In this document: positions 16,001 through 28,589 of the stretch, piece by piece
Layout of the letters: every line of letters starts with the position of its first letter
How positions within the stretch are numbered: position 1 is the stretch's first letter
From: Rhynochetos jubatus
Taxonomy: Eukaryota; Chordata; Aves; Eurypygiformes; Rhynochetidae
DNA length: 64,000 nucleotides
Assembly (NCBI GenBank): GCA_027574665.1
Contig: CM050654.1
Location: forward strand, 33,251,722 to 33,315,721
Direction of reading: 5' to 3'
Notes under the pieces: model-generated
What the model was told of the DNA's origin: nothing
The model's input: the letters and a program-made list of their open reading frames with translations, nothing else
Databases searched by the model: none
Program-made: the position numbers and the translations under genes

Positions 16001-19000
16001 TGTGGCTCATACGGAAACGTCTGAGCAGCGGCCAAAGCCAACAGCCCCTTCCTGACCCAAATATGTTTCTGACTTCTGCTGCCATCAGTCCCGTGAAGTC
16101 ATTAGCTCCGTGAAAGCGGCTCTGGCTCACACTTCAACGGCAGGAGAGTTAGAAAAGGTCTGATGACAGATTCTTTGTATCTTGCGATACACCAGCTAAG
16201 AAAGAAACCAGGTCAATCCAACCTTCAAATTTCAGGAGGACTTCTCAGGGTGGGAAGGTAAAGGCAATCATACACATTTTTACCTCTCAGCCAATTAAAG
16301 TTGATCCGTAAATCACTGGGGAACATTAAAAATGTCTCCTATAAGTTGAATTACGTACAAGTCATTCCTGTTATCCGGTGTCTAGATACTTTACATTTTC
16401 TGTTAAAACTGGACATATAGGGGAACTATGTATCCAATTTAACTATATTGAACTGAAGTTTGTATATGTGCAGGAAGTACTATAAAAATTAACTGTTTCT
16501 TTTCCTGAAACCTCAGCAACAATCCAAACAGGATTTTCAGCCCGTCAGGCAGCAGATGTGTATTTTAAGAGCGTGGCAGTATCCCATGACTAATACACAG
16601 CAGCACACACTGCTGCTGGAAAATGTCAGACTGGGGAAGCTCGGAGTGAGGAGGGGATTAAAGTGACTCCTGGATTTGTAACAAGCCCCAGCCCTCTCTC
16701 AAATAGGGCTTTTCGTACAGCGTCTCTCAAACACACCAGCCAGTTCAACCGAGATGGCAACGAATTGCTGCGTTGTCTGGCAGACATCAGGCTGGGGTGG
16801 CTGCGCTCCCCGTTTTCCCGATCTTTCACTTTTCCCAGGCACGGGAAGGCACGATGCCTCTGATGGTAAAAGGGTCAAGTGCTAGACATCCCAACTATTT
16901 GAGAAAGCAACCTTGCGATTCACCCCTTGTATTTACATCGTGCCACTGTGCGTTAATATAGGGAGGATCACGCGGTGCTCCATGAAGGTGAACCTCTGGC
17001 ACCTGGGAGCAGGAGTTGTATCTGCGCTCAGTTTGCTCAAGAAAGGCATCACCAGCTTATTGAAGAGTAAATCATTTTAAAGAGCCCTCATTAAAAAAAA
17101 TAAACAGAAGCTAACGTGCTAAGAGATCTGTAACCTGCTCTTTTTACGTGGTATTTCCACGGCGGGGCACGATGCCAGCCGTGCCTCTCCTGCACATGAT
17201 CAGCCGGGAGCTCATGTCGCGCTGTCATGCTTTATCCCACGTGGACAGAAATAGGTGTATCTTTCCATGAACCAAGCCAGCCAGTTCCCACATGGGCAGC
17301 CAAGAGTTATTTTGGAGCTGACTAGCACATACTTGTCTGGTCCCAGCACTGACATACCCTTAGAAAGGGGGAAGGGGTCCCAAAGGACAGATGCAGCAGT
17401 CGTGTTACATGCACTGGTAGGACACGGCGGCACTACCTGCTGTGACAACATATGTCACACCGCCAGCATCCTTCAGGAGAGCTGCAGGGCTTCCTGGGGA
17501 GCCAAAGGGAAATGCAGGGTGTTTCAAAGCCTCCTTCCAGGCTGCAAGGGACTATTTCCCATCATCTGGGATTCCTGGTATGAGATGCCTAAGCCAGGAT
17601 CGATTTACCCAATGTCCCAGTGGCTGCAGCTCTCCCCCGAGACATGGTGGCGAGAATTAATATGCTCCCCTTGCCCGATTCCAAAGAGAGGTTTAAAGCC
17701 AGCTCTCCCTTCTCCCAGCGGAACGATCTCTTGGGGTCAAGCTCTCCTGGTGAGGCTCTTCTACTCTGTGTAAATAATTACTTGCTAGCCCACAGCAAGA
17801 GAGGAAAAAAGATGAACTCGCTTGCTCATTTGGTGATCGGGGCACTTGTGGGAGAAGCGGGGGAGCAGGCTTCAAACTCCTGCTCTAATGAATATTGAAT
17901 TATTTATATGCCACTGAAGAGCTTCAACAGGCCAGGCTGGATGATAGATACTCACCTCCGCATCCTCGAACCCTGCCCTCCCCTTTTGAAGGGTTCGGTG
18001 TGCAGCGGTGTGATGCACGGGCAGGCTCTGCAGGGGGGATGCGGGGGGCCGGGGTCCCACGGTAGGTCACTGCTGCAGGCCTTGAAGCCTGGCGCACGTT
18101 GCGCAGCCGTGATGTAGGAAACACACCTAACAAAGGGGGTTTAGGGCTACGGGACACGACAGTGAGATGGTGAGTGGAATTTGACCTCAAAATGAGGTCT
18201 AAAGTGCAGGGAAGACCTGACGGTCCCAAGCCTGGCGTCTGCAAATGTCCCACATGGTGGACACAGGTCACTACGGGAATGTGGCCCTTGAAAGCTTAGA
18301 CATGGCTGTAAGTGGGAAGAAGGCTCCTACACTGCTGAATGACTTTGGAGAAAGAAAAATTATGCTCCTAATTTTAGATTCAGACATGGACTCTTCATTG
18401 AAATCGCACCCAGTTCACCATGCCTCTTGAGCGCTGGCATCTTTGTAGACCAGTCTAGGGCGTTTTGAACCCATCCATTCAATATTTGGGTGCATGCAAG
18501 CTCTGCCAAACCTGACCTTCCCCTCAACTGTCTCCCAAGTGCTCTCCTAGCAGTTCACTTTTCAGGAGCTCGCTCTCCCTGAAATGCAAAGGCAGGTCTC
18601 CGTGCCCTAGCCAGCTCTCTCCATGGCGGGTGATCTGCCTGCCCTCCCCAGCCTGGGGCAAACTCCCCGCAGCATCTCCAACACGTCCTGCGTGGTCAAA
18701 ACTCCCTGCAGCACCTCCAACGTCATGCAGGACTGACACGCCACTGGCTCCAAGGAGGATGTTGCCCATGGAAGGGAACAACCCTGCTCTCTTAAAATGA
18801 TCCCAAGGCTTTTTGCCTTTCTACCTTGTGTGACTTCAGGAGGATTTTAGCTGGGAACAGCAGCGCAGCCCCTGGGTATGTAGCGAGGAGGAAAGGAGGA
18901 CTCTGGAGTTGGGTGTCACACAGGCAAAGCCCAGGCTGGTTTTGTCTCAGGATCTCTAACCATCGCTGCTAAATGCAGGGTGAGAAAGAAATGCAGCCAA

Positions 19001-22000
19001 GATATTAAAGACTCCTTCCTGCAAAGCCTGCCGCTAATCCTCACGTGGATTCCCATGACACGTTAGGTTTCCCTTTCCCCCAGGCTGGCAGCAGCCTCGG
19101 CACACCAGGCAAGCCCTTCGTGACAGCAGTGCAGCCCCCCGTGGTGTCACCTCCCAGGTGGGGGGCCCATAGGCCCGGGGGGCACGGGGAGCGGCAGGGT
19201 TGGCCCCTGGCACTGGTGTGCCGCTTGCGGTAGCCCTGCCAGGGCAGGGACGTGCTGGGAAGACACACCAAGCTCTGCCCTCCGTGACAGCCTGAGTCTG
19301 ATGGCAAAATCGCTCTCTGGCATCGGCAAGTGTCAACTTTACCTGAACGAAACTGAATTCCCGCCAGTTGAGAGAGTTTGCGATGGATGGAAGTGAAGTG
19401 ATGGCAAGTAACGACAGCAAGCCCAGGGCAATTATTCCAACGGAGATATAAATCTCCATCCTCCAGACTTCCTCCTCTACCCAGATATTCATCTTCTTCT
19501 CCACAGCCTGGCATGACAATGAAGGTTGGTTAAAACGAAGCGCTTAGGAATAGAGGAATTGAACTTTATCTGTATTCCTTTTGGTTTTGGGTGCAGGTTT
19601 CCTGGACGAACACTGGTCCTGTTCACACCTCCAGCACTATTTCCCTGTCTGGGAGGTGTGGAAATGCTCTTTTATCCCACTGCCATTTGACCAAAGCTAG
19701 ACCAGATTTGAAGTCTGGGAAAAACTGCTGAATGCTCCCAGCGCCCACAGCCTGTAACCACAGTAGCAACCCCCAAAGTCACATTTGGAAAGATAATTAG
19801 AATGAGAAGGCAGTTTAAAGCCATGAAAACAAACACAGATGCTTGAATATGCAGTAGTCTCCTAATAACCTTCATTTTAAGTGCATTTAGGGGGGAAATT
19901 GTTCATGCTAATGGAAGGGAAGATGGCTTTTATGCTGCATGGCAAAGAGCAACATTTAGAACCATCCTCTTTAGTCCATTAAATGGGTTTAATTTACTAA
20001 ACAAAGATGTTGCTAGAAAACAGGAGGTACAGGGGAAATGAAAACAGGATGCTTGCCTGAGATTAATGTGTGACTGTGGCAGCTGAGAAGGACCTGCTCA
20101 GGGCTGGAGCCGAGAGGCTGGGGATGTCATCTGGTGGATGATTTGAACAGGCACCGCTGCCGAAAGCAGCCATCCTGCTCCCCGCTGCCCCCACGGCCCC
20201 TTCCGTCCTCTCTCTAACAGGCACCTACTGTGAACATCAGTGTGAGCAAGTGGGGATCTCCTAATATCTAGGGAGAAAAGTTGAGGGGAACTCTGCTCCC
20301 TCCAGCACAGGATCTCTCCCCTCCTAGCATTGTCCCTGCCTCTGCCCTAGTCTCGGACACTCCAGGTGCCAGGCAAGGCTGGCTTCAAAGGCTTCTCTGT
20401 GCTTCTGGGGAGCAGTGGCATGGGGGAACTTGATCCTAGCTCTGGCTATAAATGCATGGGCAACACCCTGCCAAGATCCTTCGTGCGGATGGGTGCATGC
20501 CCGGTACGGGGTGTGGAAGAAGTGCTTTTCTAGACAACAGCTTATTCTCACTGTTCCACACGTGCTTTGGAAAGTGCATGCAAAAGCCAAGATATTAAGC
20601 CTGCTACTCAACATCTGGATGAGTGCAGAAGATTACTAGAGGTGTTGACCTGAAGAGCTGCCACGTTACCTGCTTGACGGCCATCTCGATTAACTGGTAG
20701 CGGTGGGAGCGGCGCATGGGCAGACAGAGGCTGTACACGGCATGCAAAGCCGCACAGAAGAAGCTGAGGAGGCCAATCTGCTTTCGGTGCTGGAGCCACT
20801 GGTCGAGCCAATCTGGAAAACGCCTGTACTTGGTGCCGTAGTAGAGTTGCGAGCAGGCTGCCAGCACCCCGGGCAGGTAGACAAGAGACAGCATGACATA
20901 GGACACGCAAGGCAGCGTTGTGTTGACCACTTCGATGGGGATCTTGTACAACTTGTTTTTCTGCTCCCTGATGTAAGGGTGGATGACCTGCCGGATCAGG
21001 TTGTAAGTGAAGAAGCAAAGAAAGAGCCCCAGAGCCAAAAAGATGGGGATTTTCCAGGCTGGCAAGAGGCGCAGGGGAATGTTCTCAATCTCACGGGCTG
21101 ACGCCATGCAGCCCATGTCCACAGGGGTGAATCCCATGACTTGAGCAATTTCTGCTATGGTGCGCTTGGCTTCTTGGCTATTTGAGCAAATCAGAACCTG
21201 CAACGAACAGAAAAGCAGACATAGGGCAAAGCAGATCAGGCTGCTGGGAACGAGTGTGCCGGGAGGGATGCCGTGCTAAAGGGAGCCTACGTTATTCCAC
21301 TGAGCATCATGCTTCCTGACAGGCTTTCTGATGGGGATTTACCACGGGTGCCAAAGACCTCTCTCCTGGACAGGTTTCCTTTCATGTGTGCACCACCAGT
21401 TTGTTTCACTGGCTGTGTTTAGATAAACAGACAATTAAATAGTTTTCACTTAGGCAGAGGCTCCAAAGACCACAAAGCGTGAAGTGAGGGTGCTTCATTT
21501 CTGAGCAAAGAAACGCAGAAGCTATGGGGCGGTCTCTGGATACCATGACCAGCACTCAGCCCCCTTCTCCTGGAGCCCAAGACCATTTGCTGCTGCTGCC
21601 AGACCTCAGCTGCTGAAACACTTGGGATTTGGCCCTTGTTGGAAGAAAACAATACCTGCTTATTTCCATCCCTGGCACCGGACTGCAGCGTCCATGCAGA
21701 AACCACATTAAACCCCTTGACCACGGTGCAAGCTGGGAACAGGGAAGCCAAGTACTCGGCGTTGGATTCTTTGTGATGGTTGATCTCGGTGTTGTTACTA
21801 ACATCCACCAGGATCTTGCCCACCAGCACATCAGCCAGGTCACAGAGAGTGGAGTAATGTTCCCTGAAAACCGCCACAAAAATGACATCCGTCCTCTTCA
21901 CCGCCTCAGCTTGGAAGGTGACTTCTGCTGCAGAAGGGAAGAGGCCAGCTTTGCGCTTCGGGTTGCGGCTGCCGACCACCACCTTGAACCCGGAGCACAC

Positions 22001-22138
22001 CAGGCGGATGGCCAAGGACCGCGCAAAGTCCCCGCTTCCCAGCACCCCGATGGTGCGACCGGCCGCAGGCGTGATGCTGGAGTCACCTTCCATGCTCCCG
22101 TGGCCCAAGAGGGGTTTGGCCATGTCTCCTCCAGACAT
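12784..22138 (-). CDS. STEAP3: STEAP3 metalloreductase, full coding span (4 coding exons, 488 aa)
   Basis: Six-transmembrane ferric/cupric reductase of endosomes and plasma membrane. The family moves electrons from NADPH through FAD and one b-type haem to Fe3+ or Cu2+, and STEAP3 is the main ferrireductase for transferrin-delivered iron in red-cell precursors. Coding exons are 22138-21656, 21197-20670, 19507-19343 and 13074-12784 (161, 176, 55 and 96 codons plus stop). All junctions are phase 0 with GT/AG borders, giving 488 residues, the length of the human protein. The N-terminal oxidoreductase domain (about residues 29-195) has a dinucleotide motif GSGDFA at 34-39 and the NADP-phosphate motif SRNPKR at 57-62. 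Six membrane segments lie at roughly 211-229, 251-279, 301-321, 355-378, 393-412 and 424-453. His313 and His406 occupy the two haem-ligand positions, and N253 sits in an NTT glycosylation sequon. I know the family from memory of the human sequence; near-identical blocks such as [19 protein letters not shown] and [20 protein letters not shown] leave little doubt over STEAP1, 2 or 4. No frameshift or missing key residue is seen. Confidence 0.96.
13075..19342 (-). other. STEAP3: STEAP3 intron 4 (6.27 kb)
   Basis: Bounded by GTAAAG at the 5' end and a pyrimidine-rich TTTTTAG at the 3' end. It contains a short CR1 tail at 13792-13840 and an imperfect duplication of roughly 39 bp at about 18,656-18,735. 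Open frames up to 172 codons (17255-17773, plus strand) show no recognisable domain. Confidence 0.85.
13792..13840 (-). mobile_element. CR1 LINE 3' tail, severely 5'-truncated
   Basis: ATAGAATGG-TTCAGGTTGGAAGGGACC-TTAAAGATCATCTAGTTCCAAC is the reverse complement of the CR1 3' end common in bird genomes. Only about 49 bp remain, oriented on the minus strand with its 3' terminus at the low coordinate, inside STEAP3 intron 4. Confidence 0.85.
19343..19507 (-). CDS. STEAP3: STEAP3 exon 4: membrane segment 4 (165 nt)
   Basis: The acceptor is ATGCCAG, with AG at 19509-19508; the donor is TTCAG|GTAAAG, with GT at 19342-19341. The exon is 165 nt (55 codons, residues 338-392), another size I recall as family-conserved. 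It reads [20 protein letters not shown] and then a hydrophobic segment running into [18 protein letters not shown]. Exactly eight residues lie between AVKQ and the invariant WVEEEVWR, as in human STEAP3, which fixes the 5' boundary. The frame is also open into both flanking introns (19034-19519), but those extensions do not resemble STEAP proteins and are intronic. Confidence 0.95.
19508..20669 (-). other. STEAP3: STEAP3 intron 3 (1.16 kb)
   Basis: Begins GTAACG and ends ATGCCAG on the minus strand. No repeat or additional exon is recognised within it. Confidence 0.88.
20670..21197 (-). CDS. STEAP3: STEAP3 exon 3: end of oxidoreductase domain and membrane segments 1-3 (528 nt)
   Basis: The acceptor is TTGCAG, with AG at 21199-21198; the donor is CAG|GTAACG, with GT at 20669-20668. 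The exon is exactly 528 nt (176 codons, residues 162-337), a size I recall as conserved in STEAP genes. It starts [12 protein letters not shown], closing the NADPH domain, then has the linker [12 protein letters not shown] into membrane segment 1. It continues with the loop [15 protein letters not shown], segment 2 (with the NTT sequon at N253), the amphipathic [14 protein letters not shown] stretch (288-301), and segment 3 with haem-ligand position His313. It ends with [12 protein letters not shown], where YQLI fits a YxxPhi sorting pattern, although that short motif could be chance. Confidence 0.95.
21198..21655 (-). other. STEAP3: STEAP3 intron 2 (458 bp)
   Basis: Begins GTATTG and ends TTGCAG on the minus strand. 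It is the shortest intron of the gene. The exon 2 frame stays open for about 70 codons into it, which matters if the intron is retained. Confidence 0.9.
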
Positions 22139-22139
22139 C
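21656..22139 (-). CDS. STEAP3: STEAP3 exon 2: start codon and NADPH-binding half of the oxidoreductase domain
   Basis: The acceptor is CTGCCAG, with AG at 22141-22140. The exon therefore carries one untranslated base before ATG at 22138-22136. The reading frame gives [11 protein letters not shown], then the Rossmann core with [35 protein letters not shown] (111-115) and KGFNVVSAW (141-149). It ends at residue Q161 with CAG and donor GTATTG (GT at 21655-21654). Two in-frame starts are close together: Met1, and Met6, which has G at -3 and G at +4. Human STEAP3 begins MPEEMDKPL, which aligns with both, so I chose the first. The frame stays open past the donor to 21446, so an unspliced transcript would encode a 230-residue protein without membrane segments. 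Confidence 0.95.
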
Positions 22140-23429
22140 CTGGCAGGAAAAACAAGGTGAAATGCAAGTTTATCGTGAAACTCTCACGGAGACCCTAGAC
22201 CACATGCGTGGTGATGGGGAAAAATGCCACATAGGCCACTTGAACAGAAGTGGCTTTGGTCCCAGTAGCCGAGGGCCCGCCTGCCAAACCCACCAGCAAG
22301 CACGCAGTAATGTACAAGCACCATTGGAGGGGGACAGAACACCACACTGGGTTGGAAGGCGAAGGTCTCCGGAAGGTTTCCCGGGTTTGTGTGATCCAAC
22401 ACCTGCTGGATCCATCCTTTGCTGGTCTTCATGCTGGCATCTCAGACTGCAAAGCCAGGGCAATGCTAGCAGTAACCAGGACCAGCAACTCTCAGCCCCC
22501 CATGGGGCTACGAGGCATCTTTTGAAAAGCTGAGGGCGAGGGGTCCGTGGGCATCCCTTAGCCTACACCTGGAAAAGCCAGGGGCGTGCGTCTGATTTGC
22601 AGGAGTGGAATCCAGGCAGGGAGTTTAAGCTGAAATGAAAGTGTCCTAAAAGTGGTAAATGGAGTTGCAGCCTTTGCCTGTTCCAATATTTGGGTCTGGC
22701 AAGCGCTGTTTGCTTCAGCTCTTCAATGAGTAATGAGAACTTACTCGTGACATTTAAAAAAATATATTAAAACATGATGGGATCTGCTCATGAAGGATCT
22801 CGATGAGCTTTACAAACGTAAATGAATTTTGCCCTGTAACACTCTGCTCTCCATAACAGATTAGATATTAAGGCCACGGAGAGGTTTTAAGCAGATCAAT
22901 AAATTCACGGGCAGCACACCAGCCGGCCTGGGGGGTCAGACAAAACTCAGGCAGGGAACTGCCAGGCTGCTCATGGGCTGTGCCACCAGCAGCTAAATCT
23001 GCCTCCCGGCTTAAGGAATGACAAGTTTGCCCTTAAGGAATTTTTAAAGGGCGCAGGAGGTGGCCCAGGGAACTTACACACCAGGATATCTGGGTTTTGT
23101 ATTGGGCACACGGGTAGAGATTATAATAAAGACCATCATTAACAAATTCATGGTGTACTGGGGACTGAGACAACTTGATTTTGGCAGAGTACAGTCTTGC
23201 CTTATAGCTAGTCATGTTTTTCAAAGTGAAGGTGACCACTCTGATGGGGTGACCTGTCTCTGGTGCAGGCTGTGTTTTCCATAGGCTTTTGGAAATGTCC
23301 TTCAGCCATGGCTTTCCTGGGATCGAAGCAGTAGTGGTGGGAAGGGGAAGGGTGCTTCTGCATGAATAGTTACCAATGGGAAACAAAGGGTAAGAAGAAA
23401 TAAATAATTTTCATGATGGGAATAGGTTA

Positions 23430-23530
23430 GCAAGGCATTTCCCTGAGGAACTGTGTTGTTCAACATGCTCATAAGTGACCTGGGAAAGGGAGTGAACACC
23501 GAGAAGACGGAGCTTGTGGGTGATGATCAT
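23430..23530 (+). mobile_element. Degenerate CR1-like LINE ORF2 fragment
   Basis: The plus strand reads approximately LFNMLISDLGKGVNTEKTELVGDD around 23455-23527. This resembles the CR1 reverse-transcriptase region LFNIFINDLDEG...KFADD. It is short and damaged, with no ends visible. Confidence 0.5.
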
Positions 23531-26500
23531 TTATTGTGAAGAATCTGGAGAAGAACCTCCTCATTCAAAGTGCATGAGCACCAAAATTCACTACTGACGC
23601 ATGCCAAGTGGGCATAATACCCCTCCCTCCCCCAACTATATGTATAGTTTAATGAGCTGTAAATTTGATAAAACCACTTGGAAAAAAGGATCTGAAGGTC
23701 ATAGTACTCTGAAATGAGCTGCTCAGTGCTCCCTAACAGGCACACATCAAACAGAGCCAGAGTTAATGGGGCAGAAGACCTCTCACACAGCAACCACGAT
23801 CTCTCAGTCCTGTCCCTCACGGAAAGCCTGCAAAACACCTTCAGCAGATGGACCTCGAAACTGTAATTCAGTGTTCTCGATACAAAAAATCATGGCTATG
23901 GTGACAATACTGTTTCTATGGCAGACGTCTGTCTGCTCTCCTTGCCTCTCATCAAGCATCCCCCTGTCCCAGGGACAAAGGATATGTTCATGGAACAAGC
24001 GCTCTCAGGGGAAAACAAGTGCCAAAGAAAGGCATGATGACTTCTCCCCTTTAACAGCACCTTTCATCTGCTCCCCATGTGTCACGTAGAATTTCTTTCA
24101 TGCTCTAGGTGAGTAAGAGAGCCCTGTTAAACTCAGAATTACTCAAACTTCACGCTGAAGGTTTCTGCTTCTGTTCCAGACCTGCAGAAGGGCTGGTGTG
24201 CCGCAAGGCTGATCTGGTGATGGTGCACACACCCCTCTGCCGTCTGTATATTCCATGTGTATCACAGTCACTAGGATGTTTCATCCAAGAATTACTGGGA
24301 AAGGCATACAAAACAACACAGAACACACTACTGTACCACTGCATACATCCATAGATCGAACAGCACAGTTCTGCTCACTCCACTGCAAGAAAAGGGCAAT
24401 CAACCTAGAAGGGCACCATAGGGAAAGAATGACGGAGATGACAAGGGCTGTCAGCTTGGAAAAGAAACACATGGGTGAGGGAGGAGAAGGGATTTGTTGA
24501 GGTGAAGAGCAACCTCACAAGTGGAGCTCAGATCAACGGGAATGCTGGAGAGCAATATCGAAACACCAGTCCTCCTTGTCCACAACCAGCCGTGCTGCAA
24601 AAAACTCCTAGTGTAAAGGAAAGCACCTCTACCTGAAAAGATGTTGGGTTTTTTTCCTGGCCCCTTCTTATCAGATGCTTTATCAAAAGCTCACTGCTTT
24701 ACATCTTAGAAACATTCTTGCTGCACCTAAATCTATTCGTGGCCAGAACTATTTGTTCTAGGGCCAGTGCTATTGTTCAGGCTAACAAGCTTTCTTCCCT
24801 ACGCTCCCCCTCCCCGCCCCCCCACCGCTCCTTTTCCACCACCTGTATGCACAAAATAGAAATAGAGAGACACATCTCTGGTCCCCAGCCAAGGGGAGAG
24901 AAACCAACATTCAGGGTGACAAAGCGGTTGTTACCCGCAGACTCATTTTATAATCAATCTAAAGCACCTCTCTCTGCGTTCCCACGGGGACGTGAGTTTT
25001 GCTGCAAGCAAATTTTCTTGTGGTGTGTTTTCTCTGTCCTGTAACTGCCACTGAACATGCAGAGAGATGCTGGCGATGTTTGGAGATAAACAGCTTCGCT
25101 GTCTCCAGTTATTTTGATTAAAAAGGATGACAGAATTAGATGGTCTTTGAAGTTAGCAGGGTAGTTAAAAAGCAAGAAGCCTGTTTTCTGTGGATTTTGG
25201 TGTGATTATTTCAGCCGTGCTCTGACTGTCGGGGCTTTGGAGCAGGACCCGTCCCCACGGCACAGCCCTTGGTGGGAGGGCAGCTCGGCCGGCTGCTGTC
25301 TGCACCGCGGGTCGCACTGCCATCGCTGCCATCACTGCCACGAACCCAAATGCCCCCAAGGATGGAGGAGAAAATCCCTCTTTCACCGTAAACGCGTTTC
25401 TCCGAGACAAATGCCGTGGTCTCTGCTTAACAGATGCCTGGAAACGGAGTGTCTGATTAGGCAACTGTTTTTTTCACTTCTGTATCTTTGCAGCGCACGC
25501 AGACCCCGCCACTGTCCCTGACTTGCCATGTCCATGCTGCTTTTTCTGCACCTATGGACAATGGGTTACCTGCTTAAAACTCTCCCACCCAAAGCTAATT
25601 CTTCATGGCAAGGTCACCCCATCCAAAGTCAGTGCAAAGCACCGTGGCCAGGATGCTGCGGAGTCACCCGGAGGCAGAGGAGGTCACGAGTGAATACCGC
25701 AGGGCTCAGACACATCTTTAGCGTGCTGCAGCCTTAGATAAACCTCGTTTATTGATCTTCCCTATCAAGGAAACTGCACCCCTGCTGAGTTATGGCACGT
25801 GCAATTCAAGGAGATTGGTTTCTTACCAAGGAAGCTACAAGATGATTTAAGGCACAGCCCAGTGAAAGTAAACTAGCTTCAATCCTAGCTGGGAAGCAGT
25901 TCCCTAATTAAAATATCTAATACAACGTAAAGCTGTCCTTCAGCTAGACTATTAATGACACCCTTATATCACTGCGTGAGGATGCGACGCCCAGGTCTAG
26001 CACACCCGTTCCTGCGTGCAGTTTACCGACTGCATTGTAATCCCTGCTGTTATTTGCAGGACAGTATCAGTGATGGGCAACGAGCAAGACGGGGAGCTCC
26101 GCTCTGCCAGGCACCCTACCAAAACTGGACAGAAGGCTGCTCCTGCCCCAAAGAATGGGATCAGACAGACAAAAGCTGGGTGAAATGAAGCAGTCAAATC
26201 TCTGTTGCCCAGGCAGAGGGAGGGAGGGGCTCTCACAGAAGAAAAACATGGATAATTCACCGTATTTTGCACCTGAGGCTTGGCAGAGGTTGTTAGCTTA
26301 GGCTCAGTGCCAGGCAAACAAGGGTTTTCTGCCTCTCCGCCCACACTGAGTGGCCTCACTCAGGTTTTGCAGCAGGACAGCTGCCCTGGATGGAGTCGGG
26401 CTGCAGGAGCCCGCTCAGGTGTCTCTGGGCTCATAGCAGGGTCAATCTGCTGAGCAGATCATCCCCCACCACTGACAGGGGAGCTGACTCAGTTATTATC

Positions 26501-28589
26501 CTCTTTCGACAGACGTGGAGGACCGAGATACTAATGATAACGGGACTCTGGCAAGTTTGCCTGGGGAGACCCAGATATCCTTGGCCATGTCTTTAACAGT
26601 GAGACCATCTTTTTGGGCCCCTTTCACTTACTCTGGCAGGGGAGGATAACCTAGCTGGTTCCCATATCTCGCAGTCTGGCCGCGTTTGTGTTGCAAACCC
26701 TGAAGAAGGATGGACCTGTGGTGGCAAGGCACGAGCTCCACTTCAGTTCTGGCCAAAAAAAAATCAAGGCCCATTTCACTGCTTTGATATCCAGGTTTAT
26801 CAGAGAAAAGACAACTTAGTTTTTCAATAACTAACAAAAAAATCAATGTCTTAAATGCACTGTTGAGTCAAACCGTGCTGAAGGACATAGCAGCAATCTC
26901 ATAAGGAGCTCCAAGTAATGGTCCTGTCTGGTGCAACCAAACTGGTTCCTGTTTGCACAAAAGCTCATCTCCGAGCTCAGCCTCACATTTGGAGTCCGAG
27001 ACAGCAGGACCTTGGCTAAAACAACCACTTTTATGTCTTCCCCTCGCATCAGGTTTTATTTAGACCGACAACAACCGAGTCTCGAGTAGCTGTGGATTCA
27101 ACCTGGTGCAGGTCATCACACAGCCTCCTCTGTGCTTCTGCGTTGGGGGCTATCTGAGATAAAGCACGTGATTATTATCTACATCCCTTAACGAGCACAC
27201 GAGTTGAAAGACCAGCAAGCCACAGAAGGAATCAAATGATGTAGCAGAGCCCTTGGCCAAGTCCTTGCAGAGGAATGTCCTGCTTTCTGCCCCAGGACAA
27301 TCCCTCTGGGTTCTGCCGGGAGCTGCTGGCACCCCGCTCCATGGTGCGTACGTGGTCCCACAAACACACGCCAGAGGCATGGGGGTGATCTCTGCCCCCA
27401 GGGGACTTTCGGTCTGCATGGAGGGACCTTTGAACCATGAAGCTGAAGCCCTACAGCTTCTGTTTGCAGAGCCCGCTGCGCAGTGCCATGCCGGCATCTC
27501 CTGCTGCGTTAACCCTCGAGAAGCCTCAGCTGGAGAGGGGCATTCCGTGCCTGAAGTCTCCGTTCACGTCTGGATGTGAGCAGAAATACTCACTTTTTGG
27601 CTACGGCTGTTTTGTTTCCAGGGAAAACAAAACATACAAGTCCCTCTCCAACAGCCAGTGTCCCCCCAGGGAGCACAGTACCTGTTGGGGCTGGAATAGA
27701 TTTAAGTAAGAAAAGGGCTTATCCAAAGCTGCTTTAACCCCAGCTCTGGTGCACATTTCAGGAGACCTTTCAGTCCTGCCCAGGCTGACTGGAAATAATC
27801 TGTTGGCTCTGGAGGCAAGGGGAGGGCAGTGGTGGGGGACCAGGCTTGCTGCCTCTTTCTCTCTTTCTCCTTCCAAAGCAGAGTTAACTCCCTGGTGGCG
27901 CAAACCAGGAACTGGCAAAGGGAATAAAACAACTGTCTGTGTAACTTCAGCCAGAAAAGCCATGTTGTAAACCTACCTGGGATGCCAGCCAGGCCGTAAG
28001 AATGAGGAAATGCCAGGGCCCAGGCTGCCCCCACTGCCATCCTTCAGCCCGTTTGCCCACGGGGCACATGGGGAAGGGAACAGGGGTCTGTTTGCCCTGA
28101 CCCCATACTGCTGGGGTGGGGAGGTGGGACAGGGACCTGCCCCTCGGGAGATGGTCCTGCCCTCAGCAGGTATCACTGGGTGCTGAGGCTGTCACTGCGA
28201 TATGGTGGGGACAGACCTGCTGTGGGCTCCTGGGGTTGCTGTGTCCCCAAACCTGCTGTGGCACCTGCGGTGCTGTTGCATGTCCCCCTGCCACCACCCT
28301 CCACGCCACTGCACTTTGTATTCACAGGCCCTCATCCCTCCCCCTGCCCCAGGCAGGTATTTATCCGATTATCTCATTTATCACGTGTTTTATCTGTTAA
28401 AACCACTTCCATAAACTCTTGCAGAGCCTGGCTTTCACCTCACCGCTTCCTCTCTTATCCCCAAAGGCCACAGCAAACGATTTTCTCCCTCCTCCTCTGC
28501 AGGCACATTCTGCATTTGAGGAATGAAACCCAACTCTTTCCTCAGAGCTGTTATTTGCTGAATGCGACAACTCAGCCTCTCTTCCTTGT

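Noticed and set aside
17255..17773. Plus-strand 172-codon frame in STEAP3 intron 4
   Set aside because: No recognisable motif, no splice or poly(A) context, overlaps other frames; consistent with chance.
19034..19519. 161-codon minus-strand frame around STEAP3 exon 4 as a separate gene
   Set aside because: Only residues between the splice sites match STEAP proteins; the rest is intron.
20703..21101. Plus-strand 132-codon frame
   Set aside because: Antisense shadow of STEAP3 exon 3.
21629..22198. Plus-strand 189-codon frame
   Set aside because: Antisense shadow of STEAP3 exon 2.
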